Shown here one piece after another: positions 1 to 10,305 of a DNA stretch of 64,000 bases. The notes under the pieces are model-generated. The model was given only the letters and a program-made list of their open reading frames with translations, was not told where the DNA came from and did no database searches. The position numbers and the translations under genes were made by a program. This stretch comes from Nocardia vaccinii NBRC 15922 (GTDB lineage: Bacteria; Actinomycetota; Actinomycetes; Mycobacteriales; Mycobacteriaceae), in assembly GCF_001613305.1 (NCBI RefSeq), contig NZ_BDCC01000032.1, positions 186,001-250,000 on the forward strand. The letters run 5' to 3'. Position 1 is the first letter of the stretch. Every line of letters starts with the position of its first letter.

Positions 1-26
1 TGCTGCGCTGACCGCCGCGCCGAACC

Positions 27-347
27 CTACTTGTTGAGGAAGATGCCCGCCACGTCGGCGTTCTTGATCGGCGTGGCGGCATTGCGCTGATTGCTGCACA
101 GAAAATTCACCGACACCATCGTCGCATCCACCGTCGTGCCCGCCGGTTCGTGATCATTGTTGGTCTGCTGCTTGATGAACTTCGTGATCGTCATCCGCTG
201 CGTATCCTGATCCTGTTTCACATAATCGCTGCACGCGGTGTCACCACCCTTGTTCAACGCCTTCTGCACATCGCTGCACCCGGTCAGAAGCGTTGCGGCA
301 ACACCCATCACACCCACACCGGCAGCCACCCATCGCAGGGACTTCAT
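27..347 (-). CDS. small secreted lipoprotein, function unknown
   Basis: A 106-residue protein beginning MKSLRW, with a hydrophobic signal segment ending in a lipobox (LLTGC, Cys at about residue 24), so it is probably lipid-anchored on the outer face of the membrane. The mature part has two further cysteines (TACSD and NFLCSN) that could form a disulfide. The ATG was chosen because AGGAGAT precedes it at good spacing; an in-frame extension upstream has no such site. It resembles small Nocardia and Mycobacterium lipoproteins of unknown role but I cannot name the family. Confidence 0.75.
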   Translation of the reverse strand: MKSLRWVAAGVGVMGVAATLLTGCSDVQKALNKGGDTACSDYVKQDQDTQRMTITKFIKQQTNNDHEPAGTTVDATMVSVNFLCSNQRNAATPIKNADVAGIFLNK

Positions 348-451
348 CACGATCTCCTCTGCCGCACGCCGAGCCGACCCCGGCGATCCCGCCCGCCAGC
401 TTAAAGCGTGCACGCGGTGCACGTCGCGTAACGTACCGCTACCCTACGGCG

Positions 452-1189
452 GTGAGTTCGTCGCGCATCGCCGCACCGCTGTCGGTGTCCTCGGTATCGG
501 ATCAGCTGGGCCTGGTCTCCGCGCACCCACCGCTGTGGGTCATCGCCGCCACCGCGGCCGCCGCATTGCTGCTGGTGCTGTACACGCCGGTGTGGCGGAT
601 CCTGCGCACCGCGGTCACCATCGCCCACGAAGGCGGGCACGCCCTCGTCGCGGTGCTGACCGGACGAACCCTGCGCGGAGTGCGCCTGCACTCGGACACC
701 TCCGGAGTCACCGTCTCGCGCGGAAAACCCTACGGCCCCGGCATGATCCTGACCACCATGGCCGGATATCCCGCCCCCTCACTGCTGGGCCTGGGATGCG
801 CGGCGCTGCTGGGCATCGGACGCCTGACCCTGATGCTGTGGCTGGTCGTCGCCGCCCTCGCGATACTGCTGCTGTTGATCCGCAACATGTTCGGCCTGCT
901 CGCGGTGATCGTCGCCGGAGCGGCCGTCTTCGCCGTCTCCTGGTACGGCGACGTCGTCGTCCAAGGTGTCTTCGGATACGCGGTGGCCTGGTTCCTGCTG
1001 TTCGGGGGCCTGCGCGCGGTCGCGGAACTGCAACGCGTCCACGTCCGCGGCGACGGCTCCGACGCCGACCAACTCGCCCACCTCACCCGCATACCCGCAC
1101 TGCTGTGGGTGCTGGTGTTCGCCGCGGCGGCACTGGCCTGCCTCATCGGCGGCGGCCGCCTGCTCCTGACCCCCTGGCCGTTCACCTGA
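452..1189 (+). CDS. M50-family-like integral membrane metallopeptidase
   Basis: A 245-residue membrane protein with about six hydrophobic segments. The first is followed by AHEGGHALVAVLTGR, an HExxH-type zinc site (HEGGH) placed as in site-2-protease-like M50B proteins, which cleave or process proteins within or next to the membrane. The GTG at 452 is preferred: the frame continues upstream but that part is Arg/Pro-rich and runs antisense through the neighbouring lipoprotein gene. A TACCCT element a few bases before the GTG suggests a leaderless transcript. Substrate unknown; the third zinc ligand could not be assigned. Confidence 0.7.
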   Translation: MSSSRIAAPLSVSSVSDQLGLVSAHPPLWVIAATAAAALLLVLYTPVWRILRTAVTIAHEGGHALVAVLTGRTLRGVRLHSDTSGVTVSRGKPYGPGMILTTMAGYPAPSLLGLGCAALLGIGRLTLMLWLVVAALAILLLLIRNMFGLLAVIVAGAAVFAVSWYGDVVVQGVFGYAVAWFLLFGGLRAVAELQRVHVRGDGSDADQLAHLTRIPALLWVLVFAAAALACLIGGGRLLLTPWPFT

Positions 1190-1248
1190 GAACCAGCTCC
1201 AGCCCCGAACCCTGCGCACCAGGTCCGAGACCGGACAATCACCGCACG

Positions 1249-2064
1249 CTAGGGCCGCGATCCCTGCCCGGCACAATCGCGCCACCGCCGCGCTTCCCCC
1301 GCGCTCCCGTGCCGATCCAGGACCTCGGCCAGCCCGATCATCGCCCGCACGTCGCCATGTTCGGCCGCCGCACGCCACCAGCGCTCGGCCTCGGCGAGCT
1401 CACCGTGCCCGAACCGCACCGCCCCCAGGTCGTACGCCGCACCCACATGCCCCAGATCCGCCGCCTGCCCCCACAACACGCACGCCTCATCGGTCTCACC
1501 GCGCCCGTGCATCGCCACCCCCAACTCGTACAGCGCCCCGCTGTACCGCGACTCGTGTGTCGGCGCGGCCCGAATCCCCACCTCCACCACCAATTCCGCG
1601 AAATCCGGCGCACCCACACCCGTGCTGCACCGCAACACCGCCGCCCCGTCGGGCGACCGATCGACCAACACCCCGTAATTGCCCACCCACGACACCGTCT
1701 CACCATCCCCACCCAGCCACACCGGCGTCAACGCGAACCGCGCATCCGGACCCGCCCCACACAATTCGATCTCCACACCACCGCACATCGCCTCGGTCCA
1801 CACATCCACCCCACGCAAACGCCGCCCCGCCAACGCCACATACCCACTCAACACCGACACCGCGATCCCCACCCCGAACACTCCGGCCGGGGGAGCGGCG
1901 CGACGCAACGTCAACGTCAACATCGTCGGATCCGCACCCAACGCCTCGCAGAACATCGACTGCACCACCTGCCCCTGCCACCGCACCGGCTCGGTCCCGC
2001 CGTACCGGTCGGCCAGCGACCCACCCGAAACATCCTGCTCGTCATACCGATCCGGCCCGGTCAT
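1249..2064 (-). CDS. Sel1/TPR-like repeat protein
   Basis: A 271-residue cytoplasmic-looking protein. The C-terminal third (from about residue 170) has Sel1-like repeats, e.g. ALYELGVAMHGRGETDEA, AAYDLGAVRFGHGELAEA and AMIGLAEVLDRHGSAGEA, a solenoid normally used for protein-protein contacts. The N-terminal 165 residues are not recognised. It lies divergent from the FAD monooxygenase with about 250 bases between them, and nothing ties the two functionally. Confidence 0.75.
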   Translation of the reverse strand: MTGPDRYDEQDVSGGSLADRYGGTEPVRWQGQVVQSMFCEALGADPTMLTLTLRRAAPPAGVFGVGIAVSVLSGYVALAGRRLRGVDVWTEAMCGGVEIELCGAGPDARFALTPVWLGGDGETVSWVGNYGVLVDRSPDGAAVLRCSTGVGAPDFAELVVEVGIRAAPTHESRYSGALYELGVAMHGRGETDEACVLWGQAADLGHVGAAYDLGAVRFGHGELAEAERWWRAAAEHGDVRAMIGLAEVLDRHGSAGEARRWRDCAGQGSRP

Positions 2065-2318
2065 CGTGCCCGCCGCCTTTCACCGAAGGTGTCCCGGGAA
2101 AACTCGCGCGCCATACCGCGATACCCGCACCGGAACGACAAACACCTTGCCCCCGAACATATTCCGGCACCCGCACCGATCCGGACCAGCCGAACGGTAT
2201 GCGCCGAATGCCCCATCGCATTACCCCGCAATACTATTCACACCTCGCGACCCGCGCCGCGCGAACCGTCCGCGGCCCACGCGAGCCTCACTCGGCGCCC
2301 GCGGGCACCGTGGCACCC

Positions 2319-3821
2319 ATGAGCGAAACATTCGACGTCGTCGTCGCCGGAGCCGGACCCGTCGGACTGATGCTCGGCTGCGAACTACGCCTCGCCGGTG
2401 CGCACGTCCTGGTCGTGGACCGGCTCCCCGCACCCGACCGCACCATCAAAGCGGGCTCGATCAACATCCCCACCGCACAAGCCTTCGACCGCCGCGGTCT
2501 GCTGCCGCAGCTAGCCGAACGCCACCGCGCACACATCGCCCGGCTCGCACCCGCCCCGGCCGGGGCGGCGGCCCCCAGGCCCGTGGGCCACTTCGCCGGA
2601 ATCTGGGTCGACCACAACGACATCGACGAGAGCGACCCCGCCTTCGCCGAACTCGGCCCCGCCCGGGAAGCCACCATCGTCCCGCAACAGGCCATCGAGG
2701 AAATCCTCACCGCCCACGCGACCGAACTCGGCATCCCGATCCGCCGCGACACCGAACTCACCGGCTTCACCGACGACAGCGACAGCGTCACCGTCTGGCT
2801 CGGCGACACCGTCGTACGCGCGGGCTGGCTCGTCGGCTGCGACGGCGGGCGCAGCACCATGCGCAAACTCGCCGGATTCGACTTCCCCGGCGTCGACCCG
2901 CTCATCACCGGACACCAGGCCATCGTCGAGATGCGCGGCGCGCAAGCCCTCCAGCGCGGCTGGAACTGCACCGACACCGGCATCTACGTGCACGGGCCGA
3001 TGCCCGGTCGCATCCTCACCGTCCAACTCGACGGACCACCCGCCGACCGCACCGCCCCCGTCACCGCCGCCGAACTCCAGCACGCCCTGCGCGCGGTATC
3101 GGGAGTCCCGGTCGAGATCACCGCCGTGCACTCGGCCACCCGCTTCACCGACAACACTCGCCAGGTCACCGGCTACCGCAAAGGCCGCCTTCTGCTGGCC
3201 GGGGACGCCGCACACGTGCATTCCCCGTTCGGCGGACAGGGCCTGAACCTGGGCATCGGCGACGCGGTCAACCTCGGCTGGAAACTCGGCGCCGTCATCG
3301 CCGGGCACGCACCCGCCGGCCTGCTGGACACCTACACCGCCGAACGTCATCCGATCGGGGAGTGGGTGCTGCACTGGTCCCGCGCCCAGGTCGCCATCAT
3401 GCGCACCGATCCGCACAGCCGCGCCATGCGCGCGGTCACCGCCGAACTCCTGGCCACCCGCGACGGCGCCACCACCCTGCTGAAGCAGATCTCCGGCATC
3501 ACCCACCGCTACGACCTCGGTGACGCACACCCCTTGCTCGGCACCGTCATCCGCGATATCGCCCTCGCCGACGGCACCCGCCCGGCCGAACACTGCACCG
3601 ATGGAAAGGCCCTGCTGCTCGACCTCGCCGACACCCCCGGTGTGCGCGAGATCGCCGCACCCTGGCATCGCATCGTCCGCGTCGTCACGGCCAAACCTGC
3701 TGAACCACAAGCTCTTTCGGGCGTTCTGGTGCGACCGGACGGAATCGTCGCCTGGGCCGCCGCCGACGGCGTCACCGGCCTGCGCGAAGCCCTGACCCGC
3801 TGGTTCGGCACCCCCGCCTGA
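2319..3821 (+). CDS. FAD-dependent aromatic monooxygenase (PheA/TfdB-like)
   Basis: A 500-residue class A flavin monooxygenase, which uses NAD(P)H and O2 to hydroxylate aromatic or polyketide-type substrates. It shows the FAD dinucleotide motif GAGPVG near residue 10, the mid-protein GCDGGRS motif, and the second FAD site GDAAHVHSPFGGQGLNLGIGDA around residue 295. The C-terminal 100 residues fit the thioredoxin-like tail common in this group. The start is the ATG immediately before SETFDVVVAG; the long in-frame upstream extension is antisense to the Sel1 gene and was discarded. Relatives include rifampicin and tetracycline monooxygenases, but substrate cannot be told from sequence. Confidence 0.9.
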   Translation: MSETFDVVVAGAGPVGLMLGCELRLAGAHVLVVDRLPAPDRTIKAGSINIPTAQAFDRRGLLPQLAERHRAHIARLAPAPAGAAAPRPVGHFAGIWVDHNDIDESDPAFAELGPAREATIVPQQAIEEILTAHATELGIPIRRDTELTGFTDDSDSVTVWLGDTVVRAGWLVGCDGGRSTMRKLAGFDFPGVDPLITGHQAIVEMRGAQALQRGWNCTDTGIYVHGPMPGRILTVQLDGPPADRTAPVTAAELQHALRAVSGVPVEITAVHSATRFTDNTRQVTGYRKGRLLLAGDAAHVHSPFGGQGLNLGIGDAVNLGWKLGAVIAGHAPAGLLDTYTAERHPIGEWVLHWSRAQVAIMRTDPHSRAMRAVTAELLATRDGATTLLKQISGITHRYDLGDAHPLLGTVIRDIALADGTRPAEHCTDGKALLLDLADTPGVREIAAPWHRIVRVVTAKPAEPQALSGVLVRPDGIVAWAAADGVTGLREALTRWFGTPA

Positions 3822-3871
3822 TGCCCGATCGACACGCGGCTCGCCCGATACGGCATCGACCACCCCGGCCT

Positions 3872-3886
3872 ACTACATAATGTAGT
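3872..3886. promoter_or_regulatory. perfect 15-bp palindrome, probable repressor operator
   Basis: ACTACATAATGTAGT is a perfect inverted repeat (arms ACTACAT/ATGTAGT around one A) 58 bases before the AhpD-like gene. The TACA...TGTA core resembles operators of BlaI/CopY or TetR-type repressors. An AT-rich core in this GC background could also hold the -10 element. The cognate regulator is not encoded next to it. Confidence 0.5.
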
Positions 3887-3943
3887 GGAACCGCGCTCGG
3901 TGAACCCCACCACACGCGCACACCACAGGGGAGACACAGCCAC

Positions 3944-4489
3944 ATGCGAGCCACAACCCGAACCCTGCACTACGCGCAAGCCCTCGCCGCCGCCCGCCGC
4001 CACCGCACCGACCTGCTCGGCTGGCTCATCCGCAGACCCTGGCTCCTGTTCGGCACCGGCACCTACGAAACCGCGCTCCTGCTCAGCAACCGACTCGACC
4101 CCCGCCTCAAAGAACTCGCCGAACTCAAAACCGCCAGCCTCATCGGCTGCGAATTCTGCCTCGACATCGGCTCCGCACTCGCACACTCCAGCGGCCTGAC
4201 CGAACGACAACTCACCGACCTGCCGACCTACACCACCAGCGACGCCTACAGCCACCTGGAAAAACTCGTCCTCACCCTCGCTGAAGCGATGACCCGCACA
4301 CCCACCACACTCGACCTGGAAGACCTGCGCACCCGCCTGCTGGCCACCCTGTCCAAAGCCCAATACGCCGAACTCGCCGCCACCATCGGCTGGGAAAACC
4401 AACGCGCCCGCCTCAACCAAGCCCTCGGCGTACGCCCCACCGGCATGGCCGACGGCAAGGCCTGCGCCCTGCCCCAACGACCCGCATAA
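3944..4489 (+). CDS. carboxymuconolactone decarboxylase / AhpD-family protein
   Basis: A 181-residue all-helical protein with the AhpD-type redox motif GCEFCLDIGSALAHSSG (CxxC at about residues 68-71 with the following His). Family members act as alkylhydroperoxidases that reduce peroxides through the Cys pair, or as gamma-carboxymuconolactone decarboxylases. The CxxC and the closeness to katG favour an oxidative-stress role, which is inference. GGGGAGA precedes the ATG, and a 15-bp palindrome lies just upstream. Confidence 0.85.
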   Translation: MRATTRTLHYAQALAAARRHRTDLLGWLIRRPWLLFGTGTYETALLLSNRLDPRLKELAELKTASLIGCEFCLDIGSALAHSSGLTERQLTDLPTYTTSDAYSHLEKLVLTLAEAMTRTPTTLDLEDLRTRLLATLSKAQYAELAATIGWENQRARLNQALGVRPTGMADGKACALPQRPA

Positions 4490-4510
4490 CAGGGGAGAGG
4501 CACACACAGC

Positions 4511-4543
4511 GGTGCCCCCGGACCACATCGGCCCGGGGGCACC
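4511..4543. terminator. bidirectional hairpin terminator
   Basis: GGTGCCCCCGG pairs perfectly with CCGGGGGCACC across an 11-base loop. It lies between the convergent AhpD-like gene and katG, so it can serve both. There is no U-tract, which is common in actinobacteria. Confidence 0.75.
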
Positions 4544-4554
4544 ACCACACCGGA

Positions 4555-6822
<2,268 letters not shown>

Positions 6823-7269
6823 TCAGATTCGAGATTGCGAACTGTGCTGGGCTGCAAAGCAATCGGGGCACAGACCCCAATACACGACCTCGGCCTCGTC
6901 CAGGACGAAACCGTTGGTGTCCGATGCGGTCAGGCAGGGCGTCTCACCGACGGCGCAGTCGACATCGGCGATGACCCCGCAAGAGCGGCACACGACGTGA
7001 TGATGGTTGTCGCCGACCCGGGTCTCGTAGCGGGCCACCGACCCCATCGGCTGGATACGTCGAAGCAGACCCGCCGCCGTGAGCGCGCGCAACACGTCGT
7101 AGACGGCCTGATGGGAGACCGTCCCGAGCGTCTCGCGCACTCGGTTCAGGATCGAGTCGGTATCCGAATGGGGACGCTCGTGCACCGCGGCCAGAACCGC
7201 GATCCGCGGGGCGGTCACCCGCAGAGCGGCACCGCGCAACATGCGCTCGAACTCTGCTGTAGTGGACAC
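6823..7269 (-). CDS. furA: Fur-family redox/metal repressor FurA
   Basis: A 148-residue Fur-family repressor. The N-terminal winged helix contains VSHQAVYDVLRALTAAGLL. The dimerisation half has the metal-binding stretch GDNHHHVVCRSCGVIADVDC and a second CPDC pair, with strong resemblance to mycobacterial FurA (GSVARYE, PCLTASD, EAEVVYWGLCPDC). The GTG at 7269 is preferred over the TTG two codons upstream because a CATAAT -10 element ends seven bases before it, fitting a leaderless mRNA as known for mycobacterial furA. It represses its own operon with katG. Confidence 0.95.
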   Translation of the reverse strand: MSTTAEFERMLRGAALRVTAPRIAVLAAVHERPHSDTDSILNRVRETLGTVSHQAVYDVLRALTAAGLLRRIQPMGSVARYETRVGDNHHHVVCRSCGVIADVDCAVGETPCLTASDTNGFVLDEAEVVYWGLCPDCFAAQHSSQSRI

Positions 7270-7300
7270 ACTCAAGATTATGACTCATTCAAGTCTAGAG
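7270..7300 (-). promoter_or_regulatory. furA-katG promoter with AT-rich operator
   Basis: Reading the minus strand, an AT-rich stretch contains GACTTGAATGAGTCATAATC. CATAAT (plus coordinates 7277-7282) is a good -10, and GACT/AGTC form a short dyad, matching the AT-rich autoregulatory site known before mycobacterial furA. Operator limits are inferred. Confidence 0.55.
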
Positions 7301-7786
7301 AGGTAGGGGTTCGCGAAAATTCACAGCTTTCGCTCGAACATCCCCACCCCGAACTGTGACGCCCGTCTCCGAATCATGATCAATGTCGCAGAGGTTACCG
7401 ATCTTGTGCGCCCACGTCCGGATTATCGACAGCCCGGAGATGAACAATCGGAGGCGCATGGACCTACGTCGGAACAGGCTGGCGCCGCATGCTCGGCAAC
7501 CTGTCGCGCAGGTTCTTCAGGCCCGCGCTGAGGCCGGGGGAGATGGCCGCGTCAGCACCGCGATCGTCGGAGCAGCAGAACGCGTGGCGGGCAGATTCGC
7601 CGGCGTCCGGGATCTTTGCGGGAGCTTTGGTAACCGCATCATCCGACCGGAGCGATTCCGGCCGACGCACAAGCCTTTTCACGGTATGGCGGGAAAAGGT
7701 TCCGCCGCCAGGAGGGGTGATCCCAGCGGAGGGGGATCGACCGTCGAGAAGGTTCAGGTCGCACCCTTCGGTTCGAACAACCTTAC

Positions 7787-7801
7787 TTGACATAATGTCA
7801 A
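7787..7801. promoter_or_regulatory. perfect 15-bp palindrome (operator-like)
   Basis: TTGACATAATGTCAA is a perfect inverted repeat around one A. It contains a consensus -35 (TTGACA) on both strands, and on the minus strand GATAAT follows closely. The ATAAT core is like that of the site at 3872-3886. It looks like a TetR/MarR-class operator but has no clear target gene. Confidence 0.45.
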
Positions 7802-7972
7802 TTATCGGCGCAATAACATGGGCGTTCGGAGCAGGTAAGGATGTTGTTGCGCAACGGATCCGGCGCCTCCGGCTCGACGCTCAGCGCCGGCCCGCTCCGA
7901 GCTCGCAGCTGCCCCGCGGTTCACTGTCACGTTCGTGGATGTCGAAAAATACTGAGTAACAGAATTTTTCGT

Positions 7973-8003
7973 CGATTCGATCTTGAATCGGAATTTTTCC
8001 GAT
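7973..8003. repeat. overlapping mutually exclusive hairpins
   Basis: CGATTC (7973-7978) pairs with GAATCG (7985-7990), while ATCGGAA (7987-7993) pairs with TTCCGAT (7997-8003). The second arm of the first helix overlaps the first arm of the other, so only one can form, as in attenuators. The patch is unusually AT-rich. Confidence 0.4.
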
Positions 8004-8058
8004 CGGATCTTGATGAGCCTCGCAGCGACCTGCCCTACCCCTTCCCCTGCAGCAGCCC

Positions 8059-8085
8059 ATCAATTCGTCACAGTGACGAATTGAT
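8059..8085. promoter_or_regulatory. 27-bp perfect palindrome
   Basis: Thirteen-base arms (core CAATTCGTCAC/GTGACGAATTG, extended by AT on each side) around a single A, with no mismatch. Too long and loop-poor for a normal terminator; more like a high-affinity operator or a mobile-element end. It lies 46 bases from the terminator of the flanking lipoprotein gene. Confidence 0.5.
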
Positions 8086-8131
8086 AGGCGGTTGGGGGCC
8101 TCGCACAATCATCGTCAACCGTGTAGATACC

Positions 8132-8163
8132 AATGAGGGCGGACCCGCGGGTCCGCCCTCATT
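8132..8163 (-). terminator. intrinsic terminator hairpin of the lipoprotein gene
   Basis: A perfect 32-base self-complementary sequence (arms AATGAGGGCGGACCCG/CGGGTCCGCCCTCATT) lying 16 bases past the stop of the minus-strand lipoprotein gene. Flanking A and T runs make it usable from either side. Confidence 0.8.
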
Positions 8164-8179
8164 CGCTTCGAAACGCAGA

Positions 8180-8767
8180 TCAGCTCGGCGACTTGGTCAG
8201 ATCGCCGTTCTCGTTCTCGGTGATCTCAACACCCTGCCCCTTGGAGCTACTCTCGGTCTGGCTGATCAGGGTGTTCAGCCCGTCCACGCCGGAGCTGTCA
8301 CCGCTCTTGAGTTTGTCGAAGGCCGATTGCACGGTGTCGCCGAGTTTGCCCAGCGGCGCCGAGATCGTTTTGCACAGTGTGGGATTGGCCTTCGCGTCGG
8401 CCAGCGCCAGGCGGACCTCACGTTTGACGAACAACGCCGCCAGACCGCCCTTGACGAATGCGGTGACGCGGCCCTTGGCGCCCTTCTTGAAGGTGCCGGC
8501 CTTCATCGGCTTGTACAGCCACCGGTGGAACGCGCCGAAGGCCAGGCCGGTGTGTGCGACGAATTTGGTCTTGGCGAAGGCGGTGGTGTTCGAGGTCGGG
8601 CAGGTGGTGTCCTCCGACTGCGCGTCGGCGGCGGTGCCGGTCGGGTCCGCCGGGATCGACTGGTCCGTGCCACTACTGGGCGCGCTCGACGACGAGCTCT
8701 TGCAACCACCGACCAGGACCACCACCGGAATCAGTAAGAGAACCACTATTCGCATCAAACGACTCAC
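8180..8767 (-). CDS. secreted lipoprotein, function unknown
   Basis: A 195-residue protein with a strong signal peptide (RIVVLLLIPVVVLVGGC) ending in a lipobox, then a Ser-rich linker typical of actinobacterial lipoproteins. The mature part is Lys/Ala-rich and helical-looking (FKKGAKGRVTAFVKGGLAALFVK) with two cysteines. The GTG at 8767 is chosen because GGGAG precedes it by six bases; an ATG four codons later is the alternative. Family not recognised. Confidence 0.75.
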   Translation of the reverse strand: MSRLMRIVVLLLIPVVVLVGGCKSSSSSAPSSGTDQSIPADPTGTAADAQSEDTTCPTSNTTAFAKTKFVAHTGLAFGAFHRWLYKPMKAGTFKKGAKGRVTAFVKGGLAALFVKREVRLALADAKANPTLCKTISAPLGKLGDTVQSAFDKLKSGDSSGVDGLNTLISQTESSSKGQGVEITENENGDLTKSPS

Positions 8768-9036
8768 GCCACACTCCCGATATCCGAACTGATGTATCTC
8801 GGCGTACACTACCCGAGCAATCGCTCGGCAATCCAGTGCTTCCGGACGCTTCGGTCCTGGAATCGATACTCGCCCTGCATAACTCGCGTAAGTGTCGCTC
8901 GCCTCGAGGAGCATTGCCAAGCATGGGAGGCGTGTTCTGGGAACGAGCACAACTTCGGTGCGAGTTGTGGACCGGCGTAATTGCGCTGTTGTTCAATCGG
9001 ATCCATATTCAGGTGGGCGAGCTCCAGGGCGGCAGG

Positions 9037-10164
9037 ATGCGCGGTTCATTGCGTTCGGATCGGAGTGCGATGCTGTTCGCGCGGATGTCACGGAGTGTCC
9101 TTGCGGTAACCGCTGCGGTGGCTGTCGCGTTGGTGGCCAACGACGTTGCGGTGCCCGCGTCGGCCACGGCTGATCCCGGGGCGCCGACATCGCCGAGTGC
9201 CCAGGACGGTTCGCACATCAGTGGCATCCGGCGGGTGTCCGACCGGGTACTCGATGTGGGTGTGTATTCGGCCGCGATGGCCACTGGGACTCGGGTGCGG
9301 GTGTTGCGGGCAGCGGCCCCCGATCGTCCGGCGCCGACGCTGTATCTGCTCAACGGCGCGAACGGCGGCTCGGACGGCAGCTGGATCCAGGGCCCCGATC
9401 TGGTGAAGTTTTTCCGTGACAAGCAGGTCAACGTCGTGATCCCGTTCGGCGGCGCGGGCAGTTATTTCGCCGATTGGCGTGCGGACGATCCGATTCTGGG
9501 GCGTCAGCGCTGGGCGACTCTGTTGACTCGCGAGTTGCCGCCGATCATCGACGCGGCATTTCATGGCAGCGGTGCGAATGCCATCGCGGGTGTCTCGATG
9601 GCGGGCACGTCGGTATTTCAGCTGGCGATGGATACACCGGGGCTGTATCGGGCGATCGGTTCCTACAGCGGTTGTGTGCGAACCAGTAACCCGATGGGGC
9701 AGGCCATGGTGCAGGCGGTCGTGGCTCAGGAGCACGGTAACGCGGTGAACATGTGGGGTCCGCCGAGCGATCCGGCGTGGGCGGCGAACGATCCGTATCT
9801 GCACGCGAACCGGTTGCGCGGTACGGCTATCTACGTTTCCACCGGCAGCGGTGTGCTGGGTCCGCACGATACTCTCGACGGTGCTCACGGTGACGCGGTT
9901 CAGTTGTTGTATCAGGTGCTTTTCGGTGCGCCGCTGGAGTCGGTGACCAATATGTGCACCCATCAGTTGCAGGATCGCCTGCGGCAGTTGAGGCTTCCCG
10001 CGATGTTCGATTTCCGCGCGACGGGCACTCATTCCTGGACCTATTGGCAGGAGGATCTGCACCGCTCCTGGCCGGTGTTCGAGGCGGCGCTGACCGCACC
10101 GGGTGCGGCGGAGACCTCGGCGAACCGAGTCGTCATCGGTGATAACTATCGTGGTCACCGATGA
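9037..10164 (+). CDS. antigen-85-like mycolyltransferase/esterase
   Basis: A 375-residue secreted alpha/beta hydrolase of the antigen 85 (Fbp) type, which in mycolic-acid bacteria transfers mycolates from trehalose monomycolate to trehalose or arabinogalactan outside the membrane. It has a signal peptide (hydrophobic core SVLAVTAAVAVALVAN), the nucleophile motif GVSMAG, and the C-terminal GTHSWTYWQEDLHRSWP motif with the catalytic His. A second homologue lies at 45694-46743. Start choice among ATGs at 9037, 9070 and 9085 is uncertain; all retain the signal core. Substrate specificity cannot be read from sequence. Confidence 0.87.
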   Translation: MRGSLRSDRSAMLFARMSRSVLAVTAAVAVALVANDVAVPASATADPGAPTSPSAQDGSHISGIRRVSDRVLDVGVYSAAMATGTRVRVLRAAAPDRPAPTLYLLNGANGGSDGSWIQGPDLVKFFRDKQVNVVIPFGGAGSYFADWRADDPILGRQRWATLLTRELPPIIDAAFHGSGANAIAGVSMAGTSVFQLAMDTPGLYRAIGSYSGCVRTSNPMGQAMVQAVVAQEHGNAVNMWGPPSDPAWAANDPYLHANRLRGTAIYVSTGSGVLGPHDTLDGAHGDAVQLLYQVLFGAPLESVTNMCTHQLQDRLRQLRLPAMFDFRATGTHSWTYWQEDLHRSWPVFEAALTAPGAAETSANRVVIGDNYRGHR

Positions 10165-10263
10165 CCGCGGGTGCCTTGTTGGCCGAACGTCCCGCCGCGC
10201 AGGGGTTTTCGTCACGGTTCGCCGGGTGGATGTGGGGTTGGGAGCGGTTGCACTCCCCTGGTT

Positions 10264-10297
10264 CGGCCGTGTTCCGCGGTGTTGCGGAACACGGCCG
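10264..10297. terminator. bidirectional terminator hairpin
   Basis: A 14-bp perfect stem (CGGCCGTGTTCCGC/GCGGAACACGGCCG) with a GGTGTT loop, between the converging mycolyltransferase-like and MFS genes. Confidence 0.85.
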
Positions 10298-10305
10298 GGT
10301 GAGGG

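Larger units (their letters stand above)
7301..8131. other. gene-poor region with several dyads
   Basis: About 830 bases without a convincing gene. Short open frames exist on both strands but are Arg/Ser/Pro-rich and match nothing I recognise. It holds a 15-bp palindrome (7787-7801), overlapping hairpins in an AT-rich patch (7973-8003) and a 27-bp perfect palindrome (8059-8085), each listed separately. Confidence 0.6.

Noticed and set aside
238-2318. Long plus frame across the Sel1 gene and M50 peptidase region
   Set aside because: Pro/Arg-rich and incompatible with the better-supported genes on both strands.
7464-7793. 109-codon minus-strand frame starting inside the 7787 palindrome, with GATAAT seven bases before its ATG
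   Set aside because: Promoter placement is attractive for a leaderless gene, but the product is Arg/Ser/Pro-rich and protein-like features are lacking.
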